Positions 47,501 through 58,080 of a stretch of DNA of 64,000 bases are shown piece after piece. The first letter of the stretch is position 1; every line of letters begins with the position of its first letter. This stretch comes from Acanthopleura granulata (lineage: Eukaryota > Mollusca > Polyplacophora > Chitonida > Chitonidae): contig JABBOT010000003.1 in the NCBI GenBank assembly GCA_016165875.1, positions 36,119,860-36,183,859 of the forward strand. The letters run 5' to 3'. The notes under the pieces were generated by a model. It did not search any database, was not told the DNA's origin, and worked only from the letters and a program-made list of their open reading frames with translations. The position numbers were made by a program, and so were the translations under genes.

Positions 47501-47830
47501 TTCGAAACTAGAATGATAAAATATCACAGGTACAATCAGAAATCATTATTTTCGTTGATATTTTAATTCAGGGCTGAATAAGTTTATGGCGGAGGTATGG
47601 GTGTGGTGTACATGCCTGGGAAAAGAAGACGTCAACAGGTAACTAAAAGACTTGACACTAGAAAATTGTTCGGAATAAAGCCCACAGTGTGGAACGTTAT
47701 GTCAGATAGCTTTGACATATATCGTTGACTTTCGCAATCTAAGGATCGCTTTTTTGTTTAATCACTGAAAATAATGGGTGCTATAATTTTCCTATACTAT
47801 CAATTTCTGTTGAGTCAATACAGTAGGGTT
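47500..47830 (+). pseudogene. Orphan promoter and first exon of a receptor paralogue
   Basis: Repeats the 5' flank of gene B (CTAGAATGATAAAATATCAC, ATGTCAGATAGC, TTTAATCACTGAAAATAATG), then an ATG at 47774 followed by a hydrophobic stretch MGAIIFLYYQFLLSQYS. The donor is lost (CAATACAGTAGG instead of CAAG|GTAAG). No D1 exon follows before gene C begins on the other strand. Confidence 0.7.
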
Positions 47831-47945
47831 TTTCTTACCTTTAGCGATAAACGAGTTAGAACTCCCGTATTCTTTAAGAATATAACAGCTTTACGCGTAT
47901 CCGTTATATGCCCTAGTAAAACAAATACAACTGTTCATATAACAT

Positions 47946-48168
47946 TTTATTTATTCATTGGATTGGTGTTTTACGCCGTACTCAAGAATATTTCACTTAT
48001 ACGACGGTGGCCAGCATTATGGTGGGAGGAAACCGGACAGAGAAGGGGGGAAAATCACCACCATGCGCTGATTGCTGCCAGAGTTGAACTCAAAGCGACC
48101 GCATTGGTGGGAGGCTTCTGGGTCATTCCAGTGTGCTAGCACGCTAACCGACTGAGCCACGGAGGCCC
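47946..48168 (-). mobile_element. SINE with complete tRNA-like head
   Basis: Reverse copy: the tail GTTTTACGCCGTACTCAAGA is followed by the body and GCTAACCGACTGAGCCACGG, which ends in AGGCCC. It is absent from the duplicate block at 59.9 kb, so it inserted after the duplication. Confidence 0.92.
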
Positions 48169-48494
48169 TTGTTCATATAACATATACAACTGTTAATGTA
48201 ATTAACAGATATTTTTTATAATATTTGCACAGTAAATATTTTTATAACATTTGTACAGCTTAATATTAGAAATATAAAAACAATTCACAAGGTTATAAGG
48301 AACAAAAATTTGTTAAACTTGATTCTGTGAAAATATTTAGCTATAGACAAATACAATCACTGGGTGGTAATTCTACATGTTGTGTTAATAAATCAAATTC
48401 ATTTTGATCAAACCCTGTTTTCTATTTCTTAAAGCTTTGCTTACTGATTAAATGTTAATATTTTTAGAGCAATGTTATTGTAGTGTAGATATTC

Positions 48495-48622
48495 CACCAG
48501 CCTGCACATGGTCGTCGGTTTCCCCGTTTTATCCTGTTTTCTCCCCCCCTAATTTGACCGGCGGGGTAGGAGCGAAATATTCTTGACTACTGCGAAAAAC
48601 ACCCATAAAATAAACAAATAAA
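48495..48622 (+). mobile_element. Degenerate SINE within duplicated block
   Basis: CCAGCCTGCACATGGTCGTC, TAATTTGACCGGCGGGGTA and GAAATATTCTTGACTACTGC. The counterpart lies at 60247-60344, so this insertion predates the duplication. Confidence 0.75.
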
Positions 48623-49149
48623 AGCGTTTAAGTTAAACTTAATTTAAATTAAGTTTTAACTTGAAAACAGTTTATTGCGCCGAAATTGGGGCTCGCCTTA
48701 AGGACTTTTTTTTTCAAAACTGAAGGGTTTTCGTGGATCTTCATGACAAAACTGAAAATTAGCAGTTGAATTCAAATTAATGTCCAGCAAAAACACCAGA
48801 AGTTAAAGCAAAATCTGACTTAAGTATAAGACATCTTCTTGATCCTGGGTCTACAAGTTTGAGCAAACATGTAGCAGCCTTCTTCTCGCCAACAGTTTGC
48901 TTTCGGAGTGGACAGGTCTGTACAAGCTACATTACCCTCATTTAATTAATGCATATAAATTATGTCGGACAACGGATTTCAAAATGTTATTTGTATATGT
49001 TCTTTAAATATCACCTTGAATATCAAGTCCACCTTGTATGTGTATATTTAGTGGGAGTTTTCTTGGAAATAAAAGGCAAGGTTATCATTACACATCATCA
49101 TTCGAACAACACATTTTATGTAAACATGGATTGGCTATATTAAAGACAC

Positions 49150-49865
49150 TGGGACTCTTTCCCCGAAAATATATCTTTGTCCCTACATGAACAAACCCGA
49201 AACAGGACACTGTGTCCTCATATGAGAATATAACAAACAGAACACTGTGTTCTTACATGAACAAATAGCAAACAGGACACTGTGTTATTTCTTAGGAAAA
49301 CAGCAGGCAGAATCTGTGAATTTTTAGAATCAGATACACAACTAGGATACACAAGGTCGAACAAGATGCAATACTCTGTGAGACTACATCAGCAAAGAGC
49401 AACCCTTAAGCATACACCCTGTGTTTGTGACAACAGAACAACAACACATTGGGCCTTCAAGGGAACAGATAAAAAGCAGCGCACTGGGACTTGACATGAG
49501 CAAATAACGATCAGTAAGCATACACTATGTATCCACAGGAGCAGATCAGTTCTACACTGTGACTTCACATGAGCAGATAACAAACGATAGAACCAACAGT
49601 GTATTCGTAGGGACAGATAACAAGCGGGCACACTTTGACTTAACATGAGCAAATAACAAACAGTAGGCCTGACAGTGTCCACAGGATCAGACAACAATCA
49701 ACACACTGTGACTGGATCTGAGGAAATAACAAACAGTAAGCATACACTGTCTGTTCGCAGAAGCAGACCAACAGCGCATTTTGTGTCTTCAAAGGAACAT
49801 ATAACACAACACTGTGACTTGACATGAGCAAATACCAAACAGTGGCCCTAACAGAAGCGGTGCAG
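49150..49865. repeat. Degenerate tandem repeat beside gene C 3' end
   Basis: About 18-20 irregular units, roughly 35 bp, of the type ACATGAGCAAATAACAAACA followed by GGACACTGTG. It ends about 10 bp beyond the gene C stop codon. Long frames on the minus strand here come only from the repeat. Confidence 0.8.
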
Positions 49866-49872
49866 AGATTCT

Positions 49873-51368
49873 TTATAACGCTGTGGCATTTTCATATGCG
49901 CTGTTTCCAGGAGGTTCCGATGGGGATGATATCCTATCTGTGAGAACTTCGTAATGTGGACCTGATGAAACAAACAGATTTGTAATACATGGGTGTCACT
50001 CGTGACACATCAAAGAGTAAGTGGCAGGGGCTCGGTGTATACAAATTAACTTATTGACAAAAGAGAAATATTACAAATATGTCCATGTTATACTGCTGAA
50101 ATATAAAACAACAAGAGTTCTGAAAAATGGCAGCTGGATGAATTATTAGAAGCAAGCAAAGTAGTAGTGGCGGTTTTACTATAAACAGATATGAAAACTA
50201 TATTATATGGGGTTCTTCTGTTTCTCCCCAAGGTGGGAATTTGAAGTACATGTACGTATTATAGGTGCATGTCGTTGTATACACAATTGTCTTTTCCAAA
50301 TATCAAACATGAATGTACAAATGTCAGATATAAGTGCGTTTAACGGAAAAGTAATACCTGGATTAGCTGAAGTGTCCAAATCTTCATAGTGACCTAAGAA
50401 GAAAAGCACATCATATTCATCCAGTTGCTTCTGTGAAGATGAAAACTAATCTCAAAACAGACATTCAGTGATAGACAGAAAGATCGGATGAAGATCTTTG
50501 ATACAACCTGGATTTTGTGTTACAGTTTGACACAGTCAAAGGTCTGTTTTGTCCACAAAGGTATTGGTTTTCTAAATAAAAATGTAACATAAACTTTACC
50601 AGTTGGAGGTAGTTCGGTGTCAGTCATTTGTCCTTCAACCCTGGCATGAGCGACCCTACGGAAGGACAAAAAACACACACTAACGTCATTGAGTGTCTTA
50701 TTGAACGGTTGTTTACGTAGTCTCTCGAACAACAATATGATGCGCCTGTCCATGATCTATGCAACTGCAACAAAAATCTCAACATCCCCATTGGAGTTTC
50801 CGAGGTGAAAAGCTTGGCGCTATAGACGACTAATCCGTGGATTTGCAGTGCAGGCTCGGTGAACTTAATATATTCACATTGTTTGAAGCACATTTCTCTT
50901 GTGACGTTTAATGTGTAGAAGATATATTTTTACGGTTCTCCTACTTGAACTGAATTGAATGCTGTTATAAAGTTACTGTGTAACAGTTATAGGTAATAAT
51001 AGTTTTAAGGGTCTACGTAAAACTATATTTAATGTCATTTTCAAATTTCATCCGCTTTTTCGGCGTCTGTTTCTTATTTGTTTTGATTTTAGATGTAGTC
51101 ATTCTCTTGTTAAAATACACTGCAACTGTTTCGTATAATTCCAACGTGTTCTCGGCACGTTATGTTGCTGAGATACTGTCAATGTTGTACTAAGCACTAA
51201 TTATTTATTCATTCATTTCGATCACGAGGTTGACTAAATGAAAAAGATGGCACAACCAAAAGCTACATTTATAAATCTAAGATAACCTGAGATTTGGTAC
51301 ACAAAGACTCTTGATACACACTCACCTCATGCCTACATCTGTAGTCTGCTGGTTTTCCACACTGTCAT
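49873..51368 (-). CDS. Gene C exons 7-10: tail
   Basis: Mini-exons of 43, 56, 36 and 89 nt. Exon 9 reads HYEDLDTSANP. Exon 10 reads PHYEVLTDRI, ending AYENATAL before TAA at 49875-49873. The order and phases match genes A and B. Confidence 0.85.
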
Positions 51369-54300
51369 CTGAAAGTGAAACACAAACAAACCAATGTAAT
51401 GTTTTCGAAGCATAAATAAACACATAACTCTCAAACCACGCATTATCGCTATGGTAAAACGTTAAAAAAAGACGTGGTGTCAAAGTTTTAAGAGTAATTG
51501 CTTAATGTTTCAATAGACACTATGCATGAAGTGGTGAGCAAATTGCTTGTCAAAATACAGGTAAGGGAATTAATAAACAGCAGGGCAACTGTACAAAAAA
51601 CATTTACCCTTGTTGGATTTTGGCGGTGTTGCTTTTCTCCGAAGCCAAAAAATTAAAAGAAAAAAAATTAAAAAAAAGTTCGATGTTTACTTCACAAACA
51701 CTTTTCTGCACTAGACATTAAACCCTTGGTGTTTATAGCATTACAGTATACGGCCTGTATACATATTTGAGACATTTGTGTATAATACCTAAATATATGT
51801 GCATATTTATTAATCACTCTTGTTTGAAGTTTAATCTCATGTTAAACACCGTTGGCGTTGGTCATTATAGAGTGTACCGACGATGTTGATATGTTTATCT
51901 CTCCGGAACTGCGCATGTATTTCAACTTGAAATCCAGTAAAAATAAGAACGGGACGCCGGCTTCATGAATCACCAAAGCCTAAAGAAACTCAACTCACTT
52001 TCAACGGTGCACTCAGCCGTGGCATATTCCGATAATGCAATGTCCGAATTCGGTTGAAGCCTGAATTGGTATAACACTCCAGACTGTAGATCGGTCAATG
52101 TAGTTTCCACTAACTTGACTTTCCCTGGATTTCTGACAAGTTCTCCCTCCCAAACTTTTCCGCTTCCTTTGTACTCAATCTTGTAGTATTCCACCAGAGA
52201 GTCGTCAAGTCCAGACGACCAGACAAGGGTGGCCTGGTTGTTAGAGCAGAACGTTACCTTCATATTCTTCGGGATATATTGCTCTTCTGAGTTGGAAAAT
52301 ATGAAAAAATATAGGTAATATTGCCTGACTTAGATTGACATGTTTGGTTGAGGAATCAAAGAAGTATAAATACAAGTATAATCAACAGCCGAAAAATTAA
52401 AACCTAAACTGAAAACATCACGAAAGCTAAAAATGAATCTGAACAATAAATTTTCAAGCGTAAAGAAACAATGAAGTATTAGCCAGCGAAAGGCTTCAAA
52501 ACCTAAAATTAGAAATCACCTAAGGCAACTACGGATTTTAACACCTATAAAAAACATGATATAAAATATGACATAAATAACTAGTACCTATCACACTGAT
52601 TTGAACTTCCGTTCTTGAAGACCCAGCACGATTCGTTGCCTCGACGTGATACACACCAGAAGAGGTTTTCTGTGTTTCAAACTCGGAGGTCGATAAAGTT
52701 GTGTCACGCCGATTAGGATCTCGCGTGGTTGTGAAGGTGTGGTTTATTCCGTGCCCATTGTCAACCCAGGATACGCGTGCAACAGGATTGGCTGTGACGT
52801 CACACACGATTTTCACGCGCTGACCCTGGAAGACTGTCAATGGACTTTGGTGACAGGTGATCCTTGGTGTATCTGATGAGTAAAATAATGCCACAAGACG
52901 CTTTATACTGGATTTCAAATCACAGCGATATCCTGAGCAGTTTATGACCAAAATACAAATAATTGATTCTTTTTCCGTTTTTTCAATCTCTTTTCTTTAA
53001 TTGCCACCTGATTCCAGGCGAAGAAAAACACGAGAGCCCTAAATCGAATGATGTAGAATTTGTAAAACACACACTGAAATACTGAAAACAGAGAACTTTA
53101 GCTCACATATCCACACGTTGTGTAATAACGATCAGCCTGTCTTCCAACGCTCTGAAGATAATGAATCATTGGAAGAGGAATTGGACTGTAGAAGCCAAAG
53201 AGCTTTCTCGCGCACGAAGCCTAATAAGTTTAAAATCATTGGCGTTTATCTTTGATAGTGTTATACAAAGAAAAGAATTATATCAGTTGTTAGTATATTT
53301 TTGCTGCTCTATGTTTCAAACTGCTAATAAATTATTGGCGCTTTCTATATTCCTTTTACTATGGAGATAATTACTCCTAAAGTATCAGCAACAGATGCTC
53401 TACTTGCTCCAGGACTTAAATTTATTTATTTATTTATTTGATTGGTGTTTTACGCCGTACTCAAGAATATTTCACTTATTCGACGGCGGCCAGCATTATG
53501 GTGGGAGGAAACCGGAGAAACCCACGGCCATCCGCAGGTTGGTGGCAGACTTTCCCACGTACGGCCGGATAGGAAGCCAGCATGAGCTGGTCTTGAACTC
53601 ACAGCGACCGCATTGGTGGGAGGTCATTGTGCTGCGATGGCGCGCTAACCGACTGATCCACGGGGGCCCCCCAGGACCTAAAGGCATTCATCTTTTATTT
53701 AACTGCGGTTAACATAGGTGAGTATATTTATTTACTTATTTATTGGATTGATGTTTTCGGATGTACTCAAGAATATTTCACTTATACGATGGCGGCCAGC
53801 ATTATGGTGGGAGAAAAGTGGGCGTGGGGAATCCCACGACCATCCGCAGGTTGTTGCCAGACCTTCCCACGTACGACCGGATAAGAAGCCAGCATGAGCG
53901 GGACTTGAACTCACAGCGTCGGCATCGGTAGGGGGCTTCGGGTCATTGTGCTGCGCCAGCGCGCTAACCGACTTGATTGACGATAAAATGGCACCCAAAC
54001 ATTGGTCATTTCAGATATAAACATAACCCGAAAACTTTACTAAGAACAATACTTACACTGTACATTGAGAGTGTAGACTTGAGAGCGCACAGGGGGATCC
54101 GTCACACTGTTGGAGGCGTTACAGTACAGCTCAGCTCCGTTCTCCTCGGCACTAGCTGTAAACGTCAGTGTCCGGGTTGTGCCCTGTAACAAGCTAGGGT
54201 CTTGGTAACAGCCATTCGGGTCTAGTTCCCGGACATTACCGAATGTCCGTATGTACCCCGATATACATGGCGGGGGCTTACTGGCCGAGGTTACACAGGT

Positions 54301-56403
54301 AAAAGTGGTGGGAGCACCTTCTAACACTGTATCTGGAGGATTCCTTAAGGTTATTTGGGTTACCATAACTGTGAATACAAAGCATATTTATTGCCACTCA
54401 ATATATAAACAGTAAATAGTGCTGACAATGTGCAGGATAGAAGCTGTCATCAGTTATTGATGTGGCAGGAAAGTGGCAGTCTAGGGGTAACATCCATATC
54501 AAACTTCAAACTCGTAGTCCCCGAGTAAGTCACATGGAGGTAAAATACAAATATGTCACTCTCGGTCTTCCTTTGATTGAACCTTTTCGAAAACACACGA
54601 TGCTGGTGGAGGAAACAGGGATATTTACTCTACAAGGCGGAGTGACGACCAGGTAAAGCGGAGAGATATACAGCTGTAACAGCCACATGTATGTAACAGA
54701 CAGCCAAAGCTCCTGAACGCTCTGTCCATATTTGGTAACTAAGTGTGTTCAATGTACAGTAGCTATTAAAAACATTTAGAGTGAAGTCGTTTGACAGGAC
54801 TTTTCAGATACTTACACAGCCTTTTCCCTGTGATTACAAGATATCAGTTTTAGGTTGTTAACCGCACACTCTGTGTCAATAAGCAGTAAACCAGTTCTAA
54901 ATCAACGTTGACAGTAATCAGTAAATCAATTTTCTAAAACAACATTGATAGTAATCGATAAACAATTGTTGTAAAACAATCTTGACACCAATCAATAAAC
55001 CAGTGTTCTAAAACAACGTAGAAAACCAGTATTCCAAGAGTTGAGAAAACAAATGATGGAACATTGAACCTAAATTCAGGAAGCCAGAAATTTCCACAGA
55101 GATCTCTCTTTAGCTGAACCTTTCAAATCAAAACTTATATTCTGTATTCGCCAGTAATTATACCTTTGATATTCAGTGTTATATGCAAACTTCGTCCTCC
55201 ATACTGACATAACCATCTGCCCCGGCCCGTGTCTTCTGTGACGTTCTTTATGGTCACTGTGTAAACCTCTTCACCATTGACGTGTTGACATCCCCCTGAT
55301 AACCCGGCTGGTGATGATGGTGATACTGGTATTGACACGTTACACACACGGGTGGCGTATATACGGGATCTGTCCTGACCATCATCACCATCACGGATCC
55401 AGAAGAGAAATTTATTATCTGTCGGTCTGGTTATCTTACACTCCAGTGTAAACGGACGACCGGCCACGACACCATCTGGTGCAGTGACTGACAGGCCACC
55501 AACAGACAATACTGAAACGTACATAAGTTAAGGCTTTACAAAACAGATATGAATTAAACGAGTGAAGCAAAAGTAAAACAATGCCTTCTTACTACATTTA
55601 TCTCTTTTTGGTAAGATATATATTCTGCTTACACAGACTTAATGCGTCACATTTGAAAAGGGAAGTCAAGCCAAGCATAGGGTGTCTGGAACTTAGACCA
55701 TTTCAAGATGTCAGACAGACATTAAATGGCATGTTGACTGTAATAATATTCCCAATATAATAATTTCAGTTTATGTCTACCCTTGCACAAAAACAGAATC
55801 TTGCATACCCTGTATATGCAGAGTAATAGCGGTAGCCTGTCCTCCATACTGACATATCCATCTGCCCCGGCCCATTGCTTCTGTGGCGTTCTCTATGGTC
55901 ACTGTGTAAACCTCTTCACCGTTGACGAGTTGACATCCCCCTGATAACCCTGTGGGTGATGATGGTGATACTGGTATTGACACGTTACACACACGGGAGG
56001 CGTATATACGGGATATGGTCTGACCATCATCACGGCGCCAGAAGACATATCCTACATCTACTGGTCTGGTTATCTTGCATCCCAAGGTAAATGGGCGACC
56101 AGTAAAAACATCCACCGGTGGTGTAATTGAGAGACAGGATGATAACACCACTGGAACAGAGACGTTACCTCAAGTGTAAGCATTACTTGGATTTGACTAT
56201 TCCGAAGTTTTTCATCCGCTACATGATTTATGTATGTATTGAAAGTGTAGATGGCAATAACAAATACTACAGACTTTACAAGTCGCTAACCAGTTTTACC
56301 GCACTCTACTTCGCGCCTAAGCGATGATGCAGCTATTGATAAGCTTATGTAAGTAGTACGTACCTTGCCACATACAAACAAGCACAGTCAAAGATCCACG
56401 CAT
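49873..56403 (-). CDS. Gene C: paired-D1 Ig/FN3 receptor, possibly secreted
   Basis: Exons 56403-56364 (signal), 56150-55809 (D1a), 55511-55164 (D1b), 54368-54057 (D2), 52872-52588 (D5), 52286-51999 (FN3) and tail exons 51368-51326, 50655-50600, 50393-50358 and 49961-49873 join in frame to 612 codons. No intact TM exon was found. Around 51608-51690 only the end of it survives (FWLRRKATPPKSNK), behind an AT-rich tract with an in-frame TAA and no usable acceptor. Because the FN3 and tail exons are phase-compatible, skipping this exon keeps the frame and would give a soluble protein that retains the tail motifs YEDL-x9-YEVL and YENA and the C-terminus TAL. Alternatively it is a recently damaged receptor gene. 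Two adjacent D1 exons distinguish it from genes A and B. Confidence 0.82.
51608..51690 (-). pseudogene. Remnant of the gene C transmembrane exon
   Basis: The 3' end matches the membrane-exit region (WLRRK) with a GTAAAT donor. Upstream sequence is a run of T and A that reads FFLIFFLLIFW and is closed by TAA. The GLSK-x-GMLGVG part is absent. It could be a degenerate span or a destroyed exon. Confidence 0.6.
51999..52286 (-). CDS. Gene C exon 6: fibronectin type III domain
   Basis: 288 nt. NNQATLVWSSGLDDSLVEYY and GVLYQFRLQPNSDIALSEYA. Very close to the gene A domain, with a few loop changes. Confidence 0.9.
52588..52872 (-). CDS. Gene C exon 5: D5 Ig domain lacking the F-strand Cys
   Basis: 285 nt. 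PRITCHQSPLTVFQGQRVKI, the core Trp in VSWVDNG and SGVYHVEATNRAGSS. Valine replaces the F-strand cysteine, as in the other two genes. Confidence 0.9.
53421..53670 (-). mobile_element. SINE with target-site duplication
   Basis: Full-length reverse copy in the D2-D5 intron of gene C. It is flanked by CCAGGACTTAAA (53409-53420) and CCAGGACCTAAA (53671-53682), a 12-bp duplication with one difference that marks a genuine retroposition. Confidence 0.93.
53725..53975 (-). mobile_element. Second SINE in the same intron
   Basis: Reverse copy starting TTTATTTACTTATTTATTGG and ending GCGCTAACCGACTTGATTGA. It lies 40 bp from the previous one in the same orientation, with its own sequence differences, so it is a separate insertion. 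Confidence 0.9.
54057..54368 (-). CDS. Gene C exon 4: D2 Ig domain
   Basis: 312 nt. TFTCVTSASKPPPC, NGCYQD and GAELYCNASNSV. One residue shorter than in genes A and B, in the loop before the second cysteine pair. Confidence 0.9.
55164..55511 (-). CDS. Gene C exon 3: second D1 domain
   Basis: 348 nt. RPFTLECKITRPTDNKFLFW, a loop expanded by DGDD, RVCN, GGCQHV and GRGRWLCQY. Tandem duplication of the D1 exon is the simplest origin. Confidence 0.9.
55809..56150 (-). CDS. Gene C exon 2: first D1 domain
   Basis: 342 nt. RPFTLGCKITRPVDVGYVFW, RVCN and GGCQLV, then GRGRWICQY. It is closer to D1b in the region after the second cysteine than in the loop before the core Trp. Confidence 0.9.
56364..56403 (-). 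CDS. Gene C exon 1: signal peptide
   Basis: Encodes MRGSLTVLVCMWQ in 40 nt, ending CAAG|GTACGT in phase 1. It is the same length and phase as in the other members. Confidence 0.85.
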
Positions 56404-58080
56404 TATTTTCGCTCGCCCAATTGCTCTGGCTTTGTGCTCCGTGTCAACCCCTCGGAGTCTCCAGAAACTGAACATAAATGTGTAACTTGTACGTGTCATG
56501 GTGCTTGACCTACTTATCCTTTCTTTGTTTCATTCAGTAAGAATGCTTGCCTAAGTATGAAAACATAAAGGTTGGATTGAATACGACCCTATAGGTAACC
56601 TCGATTTAAAGTAATTCTGTGTCTGCTCTTCTCTGATAAACGACATATGTTTGTCGCATGTAAACTGCTGAACCTTGAACGAACGCCCAAATGCCTGTAT
56701 ATAATATAGCACGACAGTATTACTCGAATTCCGGAGGAGTACTATTACGTGCCTATTCACTATGCAATATGTACACTGTAGACATACGTCAACTATGGAA
56801 TCTACCTATTACTGATATAGTGGACTTAAGCATAACATCATACTGCATAGAAATGTCTTCATTTTGCACATAAAGACGACAGACTTGTCAGATGAGAAGG
56901 CCCACGTGCATTTCGACAGCAAAGTACCTTACCGCGCTACAGACCTGCCGTTGTGTACATAGACATCAGATTGAATGGATTAATGGAGCGAAATTACTTG
57001 AGCTGCGAGTAGAGGATATTACACGCCTTAGACTTCTCCTGTGCGTGACAGCCCTTGTACATGTAAGACGACAATGAAGGCCTATTTCCACTGCATGAAC
57101 ATAATGCGAAAATACCACTATCGGAGAGGAAAGATGATAAACAAATGGCTTGTTTAACTCTCAAACAGCGACAGCCCTTACACAAGATCAAACAAAGAAA
57201 CACGAAGACGCTCGAATAAGTTCAATACATATATCTAAAGAAAATAGGTAAATAGTACAATTGACAATAATATACAAGAACGTTACAGATAATTAGAAAA
57301 AAATTTGTAGTTTCCTACTAATGATAGCGTACACATGCTGGTGGAATATTCAGGCTTCCAAAGAAGAGTCAGTCCACGTAGATACAAATTCCACATCTCT
57401 TGGGAATTATCGAATCGAAGCATGACAGTCCGGTAAGTGACAAATATTAGGGAACGGCACGCCGATGTTGGTCTGTATCCAATTATCAATCAAGGTGGAC
57501 GGACGGATTGATTGTCGTGCTGGTGATGTCGAGCTGGCCATAGATGTTTGATCCATCTGAAATATACACAAACTCACTTTCAGGGTCCACTGTTATGAAA
57601 TATACGTAATCGAACAAAGAGACAATGAGCGATACAAGCTCCAAAATAACGTCTCAGGGAAAAACAACTGGCGAAACACAAGCTCACAAAGGGCCGTGTA
57701 CAGAAAAATGGAGTACAAAGTGACAAATGTCGATTGGCGTGAAAGCCGATATCTCCATACCCAGCAAAAAAGTGGACGAAAGTAAATATGACTGCTTTCA
57801 AGTGGACATGACTAAACCCACTTCACCACTTCGTCAATTATATTTATAGACTATCGTGAAGAAAATTCTTGATGGTCTGATCACGTATCCGGTTAGCGAC
57901 AAAGGAAATAAAAAAAATATAATACAATATTTTGAAAACAGGGTTCATAACACTCCTTCTCCCACCCCTAAAGCAAAGATAACTCTTCAGAAGCAAGTTG
58001 ATCTTCACAATCATTGAATCATTGTAAAAATATTTACACTGGTGAAATTGATGTTACAGGAAATATATGGAGATATACAA
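56404..58080. other. Spacer upstream of gene C
   Basis: Holds the 5' flank of gene C. No further receptor exon is recognised. A short splice-bounded frame at 57560-57411 (minus) was seen but has no similarity to anything in the window. Confidence 0.4.

Larger units (their letters stand above)
47870..48625 (+). repeat. Duplicated spacer block, copy 1
   Basis: Matches 59870-60344 (for example TTTACGCGTATCCGTTATATGCC, GTTAAACTTGATTCTGTGAA and TCAAATTCATTTTGATCAAA). The copy is split by a SINE at 47946-48168. Confidence 0.8.

Noticed and set aside
49389..49831. Cysteine-rich minus-strand frames of 102 and 63 codons
   Set aside because: They are translations of the degenerate tandem repeat beside gene C. 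The similar frame at 63717-63899 comes from the same repeat.
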